A DNA stretch of 64,000 nucleotides, taken from the NCBI GenBank assembly GCA_025201765.1, contig MU623366.1, positions 62,001 to 126,000 of the forward strand, in the 5' to 3' direction. The position numbers and the translations under genes were made by a program. The stretch is from Daldinia sp. FL1419 (Eukaryota; Ascomycota; Sordariomycetes; Xylariales; Hypoxylaceae). Positions 14,201-26,200 of this stretch are shown here, one piece after another. The notes beneath the pieces were generated by a model, which was given only the letters and a program-made list of their open reading frames with translations, did no database searches and was not told the origin of the DNA. Each line of letters begins with the position of its first letter. Position 1 is the first letter of the stretch.

Positions 14201-17200
14201 TTCTGGATGCTAAACGCAGGCAGATCGACACTATTCTTGATGCTTCCAAGAACCTTTGCGATAGCATACTTGTTACCATTGAGCAGCTTAAGAAGACAAT
14301 GATTAAGCTACCTGCTTCACAAGAGGAAGCTGGATGGTTGACAAGATATGGCGAAGTTATGACTGATTCTTTAAAAGTTTTACGTATAGACAAGGTCGAA
14401 AGGAGCATAATGGAGCTTCTTACCTTGTTCGCCCAGGTTGATTTGAATGACCGGCTTGTCAACCAGATTTCGACGTCTCTGATGGCAGTTATAGCACCGA
14501 TCGTGGACCAATATCAAGTTGCCTGCAACCAGACAATAGGGTCATTCGCGCGTGTTCATAGAAACACTTGTAAGCTTGGTTATAAATTAAGCAAGAACTT
14601 TACTCAACTTGCTTCCCAAGGCTTTTGCACTCCGCAAGAAAAGTCTGATGAAAAGTCTGGAGAGACCGGCGAGCTTGAAAGTGGCACAGGTCTTGGAGAA
14701 GGCGAAGGAGCTGAAGATATCAGTAAAGACATCCAACCTGATGAAGACTTGTCCGAATTGGCACAAGAAGGAAACCAAGAATCCAAGCAGGAAATGGAGG
14801 ACGAGAAGGATGCTGTTGATATGGCTGACCAGGAGCTTCAAGGCGACATGGAAAGCGTGGACGGCGGTGATGACGAAGAAAAAGGATCCAACTCTGGCGA
14901 AGAGGATGAAAGTGGCGATGAGATGGATGAAGAAGCTGGAGAAGTGGATGATCTGGACCCCTCTGCCGTCGATGAGAAGATGTGGGATGGAGAGAACGAA
15001 GATGACGCGGAGAAAGACCAGCAAGGAGAAAACACAAAGGGTCAAAAGAAGAAGGACGAACAGGTCGCTGCTGAGGCACAGCCCGATACCCAGGAAATTG
15101 AGGAAGGGGAAGATGGTAGCCAAGGTGACGAAAACCCGGATGAAAACGCCGCGGCGGAAGAGAACGAAGGTGTCCAGCAACAAGATGAGGCAAATATGCA
15201 GGACCAAAACGTTCAAGAGCAAGATGCCTTGGCGTTACCCGATGATATGAATATTGACGGAGATGATAACGATTCATTGTCATCGTTGAGTGATGATGAG
15301 CTCGATAAGCTCTCCGACGTGGACCAGGAGGAGCAAAAGGACAAGCAAATGAGCGACCATGAAAGTGAAACCAATGAGGATGTGGACATGGAGATGGCAT
15401 CACCAGACGCCGGTAATGATAATGAAGAAATGGATGAGAATGCCGACCAGGATGAGGAAGCTAAGATCCAAGAAGATGAGCAAGCAGAAGAACCGGAACA
15501 GCAAACGGAGGACCAGGAAATGGCCCAGTTGCCGTCCAACGATGAGGCGAATGCGGCCAAGGAGGATGCTGCACCAAGCGATGTGAAGGGTGGTGGTCAA
15601 GATTTGGATCCTAACCAAATTGAAGAAGCCCAAAACGATCAGAGCAACGCTGCCCAACGAGAAGATGGGGAAATGGGCGAGAATGCTGCAGACCAAGATG
15701 CATCAGCCGGTAAAAAGGGTAGCGTTTCGAAGACCCAAGAGCAACCTCAGCAGACAGAGTTTGAGGATACTAAAGATTCGTCAAATCACCAACCATTCAA
15801 GGCACTTGGAGATGCTCTCGAGAAATGGCATAGGCAACGGGAAGAGATCAAAGAAGCTCAAGAACAAGAGTCGCAGGAGCAATCAACGACAGCCGAACCG
15901 GAATCAGTCATTAAGGAATTCCAGCACATTCAGAACGACGAATCTGCTGCCGATACTCAGGCAATGGGTACCTCAAACGAAGAGCAAAGGCAGCAGATTG
16001 ACGAGTCGATGGCAATTGATGATGATGATGAGGAAGCTGCAGACAGTCGAGTTATCCCTGAAGATGAGATTGAAGTAGATGATGCAGACACAGATAAGAT
16101 GGATACCTCGGAGCCTCAGGATTATCAAGACAAGCAAGATGCACAGAAAGAAGAAAAACCTAGTGGTGTATCGACTCACCAAGGCGCTTACAACCGAGAT
16201 ACGACACCCCCAACAAATGGAGAAGAGCCCCTAGAAGAGATCAAAGAGGAGATTGAAGAAACTTCTGAGCGATTGTCGATAACTCATCTATCAGAGCCAA
16301 GTTTAGACTTGAGAGACTTTGACGAGACTATGCAACAATGGACCTCGTTCCAAAGCAAGACTCACCCACTCTCGTTATCTCTTACTTCTCAATTGCGTCT
16401 TATTCTAACTCCATCCCAATCTACGAAGTTATCTGGATCCTACCGAACTGGAAAGCGTCTCAACATCAAGCGCATTATTCCGTACATTGCTTCTAGCTAC
16501 AAGAGGGACAAGATTTGGATGCGCAGAGCCATCCCTACCAAGCGCTCCTACCAGATCCTACTTTGCGTCGACGACAGCAAGAGTATGGGAGAGTCTAGTT
16601 CTGGTGAACTGGCACTTGAATCCCTCGTCATGGTCTCGCGAGCTCTTACGATGCTAGAAGTAGGCCAAATTGGAGTGATGGGTTTCGGCGCAAACACCTT
16701 TATGGCCCACGAGTTCACTGAGCCGTTTGCCTCTCACGACGCCGGTGCCAAGGTACTGCAAAAGTTCACATTCCAACAAGACTACACCAACATCGAACTT
16801 CTTATCAAACAGACAATTGAGCGTTTCCGTCTCGCCCGTCTCCAAAGCACAGCCCGCGGCTCCGAGGATCTATGGCAGTTGGCATTGATCCTATCAGACG
16901 GCCTCACACCATCCGCGGCCCACGAGCATATCAGGGTCCTGCTCCGCGAGGCTATGGAGGAGCGTATCATGATTGTGTTCATCATCATGGACGATACTAC
17001 CGGTGGTAATGCGAAGGACAAGGATAAGCAGAGCGTGGTTAACTTGAAGAAGGTTAGATTCATGGGCAACGATGAGATCAAGACGGAGTATTACCTCGAT
17101 ACGTTCCCCTTCCAGTACTATCTTATCGTACATAACCTTGAGGACCTGCCTGGTGCGCTGGCGGGGCTGCTAAGGACATGGTTTGCGGAAGTTAATTCAT

Positions 17201-17202
17201 AG
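2225..17202 (+). CDS. MDN1: Midasin, giant dynein-like AAA+ ATPase of pre-60S ribosome maturation
   Basis: Three exons, 2225-9523, 9577-9900 and 9952-17202, give 4957 aa, close to the roughly 4900 aa known for yeast Mdn1/Rea1. Midasin removes assembly factors (Ytm1-Erb1, Rsa4) from pre-60S particles in nucleolus and nucleoplasm. Six Walker A motifs mark the tandem AAA modules: GLPGSGKT at about residue 311, GETGIGKT 644, GPTSAGKT 1094, GETGCGKT 1385, GSPGVGKT 1766 and GPSGSGKS 2076. A long helical linker follows. Then comes a Glu/Asp/Gln-rich tail from about 4104 to 4640. The C-terminal MIDAS domain has D4748-x-S4750-x-S4752 and a later LSDGLTPS loop. Both introns are short (53 and 51 nt), with TACTAAC and GCTAATG branch-like sites. 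The large open frames on other strands and frames over 14.6-16.1 kb are shadows of the acidic tail. Confidence 0.97.
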
Positions 17203-17923
17203 GGGTTGGGTGGCTGATTGTTCGAGCTGTGCCGTTTCGAATCGTTATTGGGGTGTTCTGTGCTACGTTTCAATGTCATATCATTCCCACTTCAGTTTTT
17301 CTATTCCGTTGCAGTATGATGCTATGCTGACTTAGCTGTTGGTATTAAGGAGTTAGGGGTTTGGGGGAAAAAAAAAACAAGGCCGTATATAGGTATTTTT
17401 TATTGAGGAGTTAAGACAGATACGGAATGCGATTAAATGTTTCGTGAATAACAAGAAAAGCTATTTCTTATGAATAGCACCGTTTAACTTACGCATTCAT
17501 ACCCGACTGCCGGGTGATTCGGATAGCATAACCCGTATGTGCTTGCCTGCCTCCTATTGATGCACACGGATTGGAAGGACTGGTATGCATTCTACGTACA
17601 CTGATCTCAATCCCGGGACTGCTCAATTTCCACGGCATATTCTTGCAAACTCTGTTTTATCTGATATCGCCCTCTTGACGTCTGATGGTAATATGAGGAG
17701 GATAAGAAGTCCTAGAGCCGCATCGTGAAGTTCTCTGGAATGTAGGCGCGGGGTCTTCTTAAACATCTAATATTAAGATACATGCAAGAAGTCTATATCG
17801 AATCGGAAACAATCTCATCGACAGCACTACTATTGGCAGAGTTCCGCGACTCGTTTACTATTCAGGTGGTATATCGAGAAGATTATGAAAAAAGCACAAA
17901 GGAAGGCGTTTTGTTGAGCGAAT
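17203..17923. other. Convergent intergenic region, 3' ends of MDN1 and the FAD monooxygenase
   Basis: Two genes end facing each other across about 720 bp. The stretch holds an A-tract near 17367 and AT-rich 3'-end sequence. I see no gene, RNA or repeat in it. Confidence 0.5.
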
Positions 17924-19962
17924 CTACTTGCGTATTTCTCGTTTCATGAAACCGTGGAAGAATGCCGTGACGCCGTCGATATTTTCTAAAGAGCAAATCA
18001 TGGAGATGTCTAGTCTAGTATAAGCACCCACGAAAGGGTTGGAAATAGAAAATAATAGCTACTTACAGTGGTCTGGCCGAACAATGACTACAGCGCCTTG
18101 GTTCGGATCTATTCCATAAGTTTCGTACGCGCGGCCGGACGGCGAGTTATATCCGTCGTCGTCGGAGAAAACTTTGAGGAGGCCTGTACGTACGTGCATT
18201 AATGTTTGTCGGTTTAAACCTGAGAATACGGCAGCCTTGTATGCTTACACTTCATTTTCCATTTGCTCACCGGAGGGGTAAAAACATCGAATATCTGATG
18301 CCGTTCAATCTCCGTACGGCCCGTCGAGAAAACTAGTATAGGGTTGATGACTTTGTCACGATCGACATCCGGCGGCGTAAATGTATCGACGATTTTCTGT
18401 AGCCCGCTTGAAAACTGTTTATAATAGTAAGTATTTTCCTCGTCAACATAGAACCCTGCTGGATAGGGTGGGAACGAACATTTCGCAACCGCGCATAAGT
18501 ATCAGGATTGCGTATATCTCCGGGAAATACTATAACATGCCACCAGGCATTCGCCGGTAAGAACCGGACTAGTTGCCTCACACGGGCATCGATAAAGCGG
18601 ATCACCGGAACGCTCGGGAGTCTCATCCCAACCGTCAAACCAGTCGCCAAGGATGTTTCACTTGTATTCGCCGAAACTATTATCGAGTCGTTATAATTGA
18701 TAGCCTGGCCCGCGGTGTACCGAGCGGATAAGAGGAACTTATCGTGGAACTGTTCTGGTGTGATACCGTGCTCCTTGCGATAGGAAGATGAGAACAGCTT
18801 GGTCCAGGTCCGATCAAACTCGATCAGTTCTGCAGCAGTCTTCTGTCGTTCCAATACATACGTCTCAAGTAGCCCCGGCGTAGCTTGTCCTCGGATGACA
18901 GCCGCCAACTTCCAACCGATGTTGTAGCCGTCCTGTAAACTGACATTCATCCCCTGACCCGCCTTTGGAGAATGAGTATGGCACGCATCACCACCTAGGA
19001 AGACGCGGTAGTCTTTATGGAAATGGTCGGCGAGACGTTGACCGATAGAGTACGCTGACCACCAATCTGTTTCAGCTATTTCTAGTTCGTAGGGTTGGAG
19101 GATCTGATGAAGCTTTCCATGAAGCTCTTGTAGAGTGACATCCTTCGCGACTACACCGCCCAACTCTATATAGAAGCGAACCATCAAGTCTCCTTCTCGC
19201 GGTATAATGATAAGGTTACCTGCTGCCGAGTGAATAACGGATTTCTTGCGAATATCGGGAAAGTTGGTCTGAGGATAGACGTCCATCACGCCCCAGACGC
19301 TATCGCTCGTGTCACCAACCATCTTAAAACCAAGCGACTTCCGAACAGCACTGTGAGCCCCGTCACTACCCTGGCGCGCATGTTAGGATATGAAGAATGC
19401 TAACAGAGCAATTTCATGCGTAGAAAGAGGGATGCTGTCTTACAAGAACATATTTCGTATGGTATTCCCGCTCGGTTCCGTCTTTCAACACCCTGACGGT
19501 AACGCAATGTGCATCAGGATCCTGCGCACTCTCCCTATCGACATCCACACTCAAGACCTCGCATCCGTACTCGATACATGGCTTCTTTGCCCTACCTTCC
19601 ATCTCATTGGTGAGCAGTTCGTTGATCCTAGCCTGACCGAGGAGAACATGCGGCATGTGGCTCACGCCGGGCGGCCTATCGGCGGCATAATGTGTGCGCC
19701 TAATGCCAGTACCGTCGTCATTCGAAGCCCAGAAAGCCAGCTCGGAGGAATGGTAGGATTCATTGAGCAGTGTATCAGCAAGCCCGAAGCTCTCGAATAT
19801 TTCGACCGTTCGGCATTGCACCCCGTCGGCCTGCCCCTTTTCGAGCGGCCCGTTCCGTTGCTCGAGAATTCGGAAACAGATGCCGCAGCGGGCAAGCCAG
19901 ACCCCCGCGCATAAGCCGGCAGAGCCGCCACCACAGATTAGTACGTCTACTTGCTCTTCCAT
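17924..19962 (-). CDS. FAD-dependent aromatic monooxygenase (phenol 2-monooxygenase / PheA-TfdB type)
   Basis: Five exons on the minus strand, 19962-19444, 19370-18480, 18414-18249, 18183-18067 and 18009-17924, give 592 aa. Members hydroxylate phenolic or other aromatic rings using NADPH and O2. The N-terminal Rossmann motif GGGSAG binds FAD. The DG motif appears as YVLGSDGAHSAVRKSLGF, formed by joining exons 1 and 2. The GD motif is GGDACHTHSPKAGQGMN. The last exons supply the thioredoxin-like C-terminal domain of phenol hydroxylases, including FTPP, YGIDPNQGAVVIVRPDHY and an ending in HGFMKREIRK. The intron between exons 2 and 3 (65 nt) is the least certain, but phase and the FTPP context support it. 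The gene stands alone with AT-rich flanks and no pathway partners, so the substrate cannot be named. Confidence 0.85.
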
Positions 19963-21503
19963 GGCTTCAATGCGCGTGAGTAATCCAATGCGTCTAGATT
20001 AATATGATTAAATTACCTACAGGTGCAGTACTATACATAGGTATATATATATCTCCCATAGATTCGGCAGCGGATTATATATATATATTGGAACTGTAAC
20101 GGAGACAAGACGGAGACAGGACGGACTCCAACTTGCATGAAATGCGGGGGAGACGGCCGTAAAAGGCGCGTAGAGGCTCATTTGCCGCTGTGAGGATTAT
20201 CTTCAACCCGTAACTGCGCCATACTCAAATCGCAGAACATTTCGCCTATCCGCCAGATTGTTGGCGCCTCTGGGCATGTTTGTTGATAGGTTTTAGAGTT
20301 TCGGGATTCGATCATATATAACCTCCTACATCGGAATTATCTTTCTCTGTGGCTTGCTTGTGTTGCCGGAATTTGGTCCCGAATACCGTTTATCTCCGTA
20401 CGACCGGAATTGTGTTTAACCATCGACATGACCAAATCTTGGCCCGCGCCTTCACAGGACCTAAGATATGAAAATACTTTTGTTGTCGCGTATGGAATAA
20501 CCGAGGGTAGGAGAAAGACCTAGGTTATGGGAGCCGATGGATGGATACACGGACAGGAAGTTATTCCTCATTGTATGTGTCTTAGTTATGCAAAATCCTA
20601 ATAGGTTTGACGTACAAATGGTATAATTAAAATACATATTTAATATAAAAATAAATAAAAATAGATTCAAATAGTAGTCCCTTGGTCGAATAGTATTAGG
20701 TACATGCTTTGAAAGTGATGGGGATGGAGATAAGTTGTGTTTGGTTACGCAGCAAGCAACTCTCAAACTGGGAATTGCAAAGCCGAAAAATGATAAGAGG
20801 AAACGCGCCGAACATTTCAAGGTGGGCATGACCTTCTTCACCTTTATTTTTAAAGCGGACCGCTCGGAGCCAACGAGACCCACTTAACCCCCGAAATCCA
20901 GAAAAATCCCGGAAAGGAGTAGACTGTGCGACCGGCCAGCCCGGTTCGATCGGTTAATGCAGGTACTAGCCTTAATAAGCCCGGTAAACTGGGATATTAA
21001 ATTAGAATTGGTGGCGAGTCAGGGCCAAGAGGCGCCCTTTTTTTAGCCTCACCCTCAGTAAGGTCAAAGAAGCATGAAGCGCATGGCATGGTACTTATCC
21101 AGTCCCGATTCTCGGTAAAACAAAGAAAAGGAGAATCGCTAAAGACGGATCATTGAAGCATATTTGTTAAATGTTAAATCAAAAAATATTTAATAAAATT
21201 TTATAGATAAATGTCAAAGTTATGCAACTTGTAGTAAAAGATATTTCTACTGACTAGAGAATGAGGATGGGTCATCTTTTTTTTTCAGCCTCTCGGCGGT
21301 GAGAATTGAAGAAAAGGCGCAAAGTGGATAGCATCGGCCCGTGTTATTTTCGTCACCTTAACGTCACTCTTACTTCTTTATATATCAACACATTCCCATC
21401 GGGAAACACAATGTTTTATAGGCAGTGTCGAGGTTGTCGAGGTAGTCAAGTCCGAATCTAAACTTAAAGTATTTTCTACTATCACTTATATGGTTAACTT
21501 ATC
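19963..21503. other. Divergent intergenic region with AT-rich patches
   Basis: About 1.5 kb separate the divergent monooxygenase and NADH dehydrogenase genes. Short TA dinucleotide runs lie near 20042-20053 and 20075-20090. Two AT-rich patches lie at about 20620-20680 and 21165-21240. The minus-strand frame 20461-20883 is low-complexity and resembles no family I know. No gene is supported. Confidence 0.45.
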
Positions 21504-23066
21504 ATGGCAACGACACCTTCAATGAGTAACACCGCTAGGGCAAGCCATCGTTTGCTGACCAGAAGCTCGGTGACGTTACCGAACCCCTCTAGACCCAATC
21601 ACCAACTTCAATGCATTCCACTGGGTTTACGACAGGCCAGCACGACCACACAAGATGGTCATAAAAAGGAGAGAGTCGTTATTTTAGGTTCTGGCTGGGC
21701 TGGCTATGGCTTTGCTCGTAGTCTCGATCCGAAGAAATATGAACGTATCATGATTTCTCCTCGATCATACTTCGTATTTACCCCTTTACTCGCAGGTACA
21801 GCAGTTGGGACTTTAGAGTTCCGTGCTGTCACAGAACCGGTTAGGAGACTTGGACTGGACAAATTTCACCAGGGATGGGCCGACGACATTGACTTTGCGC
21901 GGAAAGTTATTCGAGTGGAGGCCAATACATCAGACGACATCGCCTCGAGGACCCGGTTAGCGATTAAACATCGCCCGGACACGGCTGACAAAGGGGCCCT
22001 GTTCGAAGTCGAGTATGATAAGCTAGTCGTCGCGGTCGGGTCTTACAGTCAGACGTTCGGCATTGAAGGTGTACGAGAGCACGCTAATTTCTTACGAGAT
22101 ATCGGCGATGCTAGGAATATACGAATGAAGGTGCTGCAAAACTTCGAAAAGGCGGCTCTCCCCATTACGTCCGAGGAGGATAAGAAGAAGCTACTCCACT
22201 TCGCTATCGTTGGGGGTGGTCCGACCGGTATAGAATATGCCGCGGAGCTACACGACTTGATACGAGACGACCTATCACACACATACCCGGACTTGATGGA
22301 GTTTGTCACTATTACCGTCTACGATGTTGCGCCAAAGGTACTCCCGATGTTCGACAAGAAACTGGCTGACTATGCCATGGACCGATTCAACCGTGAGGGT
22401 ATCAAGGTGAAGACACAACATCACTTGACGCGAGTCCGGCCCGACGAGGACTGCGAGGGCTGTCTGAAGCTCAAAATTAAGGAGTACGGCGAAAAGGAGG
22501 TCGGCGCTGGGATCGTAGTATGGAGTACGGGGTTAATGCAAAACCCCCTTATTCAGAAATTGGAGAGTAAAGTCTTTAAAATGCCTGGCCTCGACTCCGA
22601 GATGCAACTACAGAAGGACACGAAGACAGGGGGTATCGTTACAGACGCTAACCTCCGCGTGAACATGATCCCGCATGCTACAGCGTCAGAAGCGCCTGTT
22701 CAGGCACCAAAATCCACCCTATTACCCGGCGTCTACGGTATCGGGGACTGTACCGTGATCTCAGGGATGGGACTACCCGCCACAGCGCAAGTTGCCAGCC
22801 AGCAAGCAGCGCATCTTGCGAGGCGTCTAAATAAAAACGACGTAGACGAGAAGCCTTTCAAGTTCCGCAATTGGGGCACTATGACTTACCTCGGCAACTG
22901 GACGGCCATTCACCAAAGCAGCGCTGATGAGCTCAAGGGCTGGATGGCTTGGGTTCTATGGCGTACTGCGTACTTGACACGAAGCATGAGCATTAGGAAC
23001 AAAATCACAGTTCCGTTCTACTGGGCTATGTCTTGGATATTCGGACGAGACATTTCTAGATTTTAG
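21504..23066 (+). CDS. Mitochondrial alternative (type II) NADH:ubiquinone oxidoreductase
   Basis: A single-exon gene of 520 aa. Type II enzymes pass electrons from NADH to ubiquinone without pumping protons, on the matrix or intermembrane face of the inner membrane. The first 55 residues are rich in Ser, Arg and Asn with almost no acid and end in RQASTTTQ, a plausible targeting sequence. The FAD dinucleotide-binding site is GSGWAG at 62-67 and the NADH site is GGGPTG at 237-242. Further family landmarks are SPRSYFVFTPLLAGTAVGT, VYGIGDC and the C-terminal amphipathic stretch ending in GRDISRF, thought to dock to the membrane. No EF-hand is seen, which argues against the calcium-dependent subgroup. 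Internal (NDI) and external (NDE) forms cannot be told apart from sequence alone. Confidence 0.95.
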   Translation: MATTPSMSNTARASHRLLTRSSVTLPNPSRPNHQLQCIPLGLRQASTTTQDGHKKERVVILGSGWAGYGFARSLDPKKYERIMISPRSYFVFTPLLAGTAVGTLEFRAVTEPVRRLGLDKFHQGWADDIDFARKVIRVEANTSDDIASRTRLAIKHRPDTADKGALFEVEYDKLVVAVGSYSQTFGIEGVREHANFLRDIGDARNIRMKVLQNFEKAALPITSEEDKKKLLHFAIVGGGPTGIEYAAELHDLIRDDLSHTYPDLMEFVTITVYDVAPKVLPMFDKKLADYAMDRFNREGIKVKTQHHLTRVRPDEDCEGCLKLKIKEYGEKEVGAGIVVWSTGLMQNPLIQKLESKVFKMPGLDSEMQLQKDTKTGGIVTDANLRVNMIPHATASEAPVQAPKSTLLPGVYGIGDCTVISGMGLPATAQVASQQAAHLARRLNKNDVDEKPFKFRNWGTMTYLGNWTAIHQSSADELKGWMAWVLWRTAYLTRSMSIRNKITVPFYWAMSWIFGRDISRF

Positions 23067-23674
23067 GAGACTGTGATTAACACTGCTCCTCTTGTTTTAA
23101 CACACTGTGCATCCTCGTCTCCCTTTGTATCAACAGCATATAGACTTAGACATGGGAAACGGATTCATTGGGGGCCTGGGTAGATCTTACGGACGCAGCA
23201 CCGCATGTGGGCAATTAGCTTAGATTGGGACCTGGCTATAATGTTGGAAAAATACGTGGATAACTGGTAAAACATTTCGATCTATTCAATAAAACATCCG
23301 GTACATGTCACCCAGTAGTAATAGAGCGAGTGCGTCTTCATAAAGACAGACAACCAAATGAAAAAATACGCTAACACTACCTGTATAATAAATATAATGG
23401 AACCTTATAATGGAAGGTAGTGAGTGACTCCTTTGTAAGTACTATATCCCTGAAGACCCCTCAAGGAGATCTAGGGCTCCACTTCCTGGCTGTATTTTAC
23501 TACATCCTACGCATTAATATCAAGCAAAGATATCATTTCTTCAAACTAGGCCCTGGCTCCCAATAGATACACCAGTTCACTCGTGGCTCGATGGTGAGCG
23601 CTTGATCTTAATTCTAGGTCCGCTAAGATCGGTTGCGGCCTGCCTTGAAATGTTAGCCCGTCCATGAGTCTGCC
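23067..23674. other. Intergenic region downstream of NADH dehydrogenase
   Basis: No coding signal, RNA or long repeat is visible in these 600 bp. Confidence 0.4.
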
Positions 23675-24362
23675 TTAGCTATCGTGGGTCCTTACTACGC
23701 GTTTTCGATGCTCCATCAGCGGGGTCAAAGTAATATCTTCTGGCATGGAAATTTTCATGGGAAAGAATTCGTCAAGTTCATCGTGCATGATGGTTTCGGC
23801 ATCGGCAGGCCTGTTGAAAATATTACGATTGAGAGCGACTACGTCGATCATCCCGTCGGCGGTACCATTCGTTTTGGCCACATCGAGTCCATCAAGCACT
23901 ATGACAAGCCAAATCAACAAAAGCTCTTGCGATCTAGGTAGTAGATGCTATTATGAACGGGTTTACTTACGGTGGTACCAGGGAGAAGGCCCTGCAGTTC
24001 TACTGACTACCCACCCGCCAGTTAGCCAAGAGGAAACATCTCAAGAAGCTAACTAAAGGTACACTTCACATACAGAGCAAGCACCACAGAACATCAAGGA
24101 ACTTCACCGAAAACCAACAAATAGAAACCTTGCGGGAACTGGTGTAGCAACCTCTAGACGCATCCGCCACCGAAACAAGCCAGTACTTTTCTATAAACTC
24201 GGGGCTAAGCCTTTCCTTGATAAAGTTGAATGCCTTTGAAAAATCGAACTCTGTAAAATTGAGGACAACATCCGTGACGCCAGCTCGGGAAGCAGCCTGA
24301 GCTAAAGTCACGGCTTCGCCGGAGGAGAACCATCCCGGGGTACGCAGGCTTACAGACTGCAT
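23675..24362 (-). pseudogene. Doubtful small gene or decayed gene, function unknown
   Basis: A plausible start lies at 24362, after a pyrimidine-rich leader. It opens a frame beginning MQSVSLRTPGWFSSGEAV that runs through LAQAASRAGVTDVVLNF and FIKERLSPEFIEKYW. A second open stretch, 23937 down to the stop at 23675, reads LVIVLDGLDVAKTNGTADG and later FNRPADAETIMHDELDEFF. A small middle exon ending at a perfect GTAAGT donor (near 23965) could join them in phase, but the second intron would be only about 37 nt, shorter than others here, and the first acceptor is weak. I do not recognise the family. It may be a real gene with a misread exon or a broken one. The opposite strand over 23684-23941 is also open, which adds doubt. 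Confidence 0.3.
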
Positions 24363-26200
24363 CGTGAGAGTCAGACGGAGGAGCGTGGTAGAAACACGGA
24401 TGAAATGAGGGAGGAAAAAAGGGGAAAGGTTGGAAACCGGGACAAGACAGATACATATACTAAAGCGCGAAAAAGCTCGGCTGGGTATTAGTGGGCGATT
24501 CGTGAAAAATAACATGGTAGATAATACTGGCTATTCACTATACTATTCACAATGAGGCTCGATATGGACTCACGACGCCGAGACCTATCTCCGGATCACA
24601 CGGGATCGGCTGAATGCATCATAGCTACGTCAGCAGGTAAGATCACAGTTGTATGCGTTATGCATTAGTTCTATTAGAAAAGACGGCTGTGAGTTTTCCC
24701 AAAGGTTTGTGCTTCTTCCACTTTTCATACCTATTTGAGAAATCATTGAAATTGTAATATAGCTGTTTGATACATTTTGTAGGCAACATATTCTTTTCTA
24801 TAATATTTTATTTTCGTTTATTCTAATAAGAGATTGTGAATTTTATTATAAGTACTAATTTTAACATATATGTTAACAAGAATATATTTAGAAAATTCGA
24901 TCTTTGAATGGCAAGTTGGATATAAGATTTATGATGCAATTATTAGAATTATCATCTTTGGATTCGTTCGATTTTGGATGGTTAAAATGTTAGAATCAAC
25001 ATTTTTAGTTGATAGATTCACATTGCCCAAGGTAATATTAATTATGAGTTATCATTCCCGGGGGAGTCCCATCTGTAGTTGAGCGGCATAACAACTCCAT
25101 CACGAAAAAAAAGCAAAGAGACTATCCAGATGATTAAGAAGGCTTAACCAATGAGATAATGGAGAATTGATTACTTAATACGGGCTAAAAGTCAGCTTTG
25201 ACAATCGAATCGGTGTTGATTTCATTCTCTATCCAATTAGGTAATTACTGCATATATCATATTTGATGTAGTGGATAAAATATATCATTATTCGAATTTG
25301 ATATAAGTTTTGCATTAGCCCTTTCTTGGCGGGTCAGCTATTATTCCCATACATCTCGAGCCTCATTTATAATAGGTCTGCAGGTATAGGAACCGGACCG
25401 GACTAAAGGTCTGCGATGCCTTATGTAACGTATTTTAACCTTATCTTAGTGGAACTATATATATTATCGGCGAACACTGATTCGTCAGGCTCTTCACGGC
25501 GGGACACGATAGCGGCCGCAAAGTTTCAAAGTTTTGGAGTTTTTAACTGATGAAATTTGGAAGCAAATATCTGTATAGAGGTATACACTATGATAGATGG
25601 GGTTGAGGCATTCACATTTATCGTTAGTTATTAATACTTTACGTTGAAGCATGCCAAAAATAATTAGTACAAGATACCCTGTACGTGCGGATGTTCAAAT
25701 CCTTCTTGGGCGCTTAGAAATTACGTAGTCTGGTACCTGATAAGAGGTGGGGGTAATAGGTACCTAGGTAGTAGGTAAAGATTGGGTGGAATATGCTTGT
25801 ACAATACGTACCTGCAGTTTACAAGTCAGAGTCAGCCTTGTAAATCTCTTTCCTTCGGATAGAAGTTTTTAAAATTTGAAGGCCATTAGGAAATCTTGGG
25901 GAACCTTTCCGGGCTAATCAGATTAGAAAAATCGAGGCCGCTTCGAAAATTGTTACCTAAGATAGTACGTATAGACATAGACTACCTAATTACATAGGTT
26001 GCGCGCATTCCACCTTTATTATTTAGTGGTCATCCAAAGGGTCCAAGGTTCGTTGAAAGGTTTCGAGGTCCAAAAAAAAACCTTGCCCCGCCAAATATTT
26101 TCCTTACTTTTAAAGAGCCAACCCACTCTACATCTACAGCGAAATCTTCACAAAGAAACACAAGGCTATCTACTTCATTCCTACCTCTTTACTTTTGATA
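24363..26200. other. Gene-poor region upstream of the DnaJ gene, with an AT-rich island
   Basis: About 1.8 kb without a supported gene. The part from roughly 24766 to 25060 is strikingly AT-rich with only accidental short frames. It may be an old transposon relic altered by repeat-induced point mutation, but no terminal repeats or transposase motif are seen. A TACCTAGGTA palindrome lies at 25761-25770. The last 200 bp before 26201 should hold the DnaJ promoter. Confidence 0.4.
24766..25060. other. AT-rich island, possible decayed repeat
   Basis: The base composition falls sharply to mostly A and T compared with both flanks. The plus-strand frame at 24870-25082 is dominated by AT-rich codons (Ile, Phe, Leu, Lys) and has no recognisable motif. 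RIP decay is an inference from composition only. Confidence 0.35.

Noticed and set aside
14587..16182. Several long frames on both strands overlapping the midasin 3' part
   Set aside because: They mirror the repetitive Asp/Glu/Gln codons of the acidic tail and are highly biased in composition, with no motif of their own.
19390..19914. 174-codon plus-strand frame over the FAD monooxygenase first exon
   Set aside because: It is antisense to an exon with clear FAD-binding motifs and correct splicing; it has no recognisable domain.
20461..20883. 140-codon minus-strand frame
   Set aside because: AT-rich, low complexity, no promoter or splice context and no known motif.
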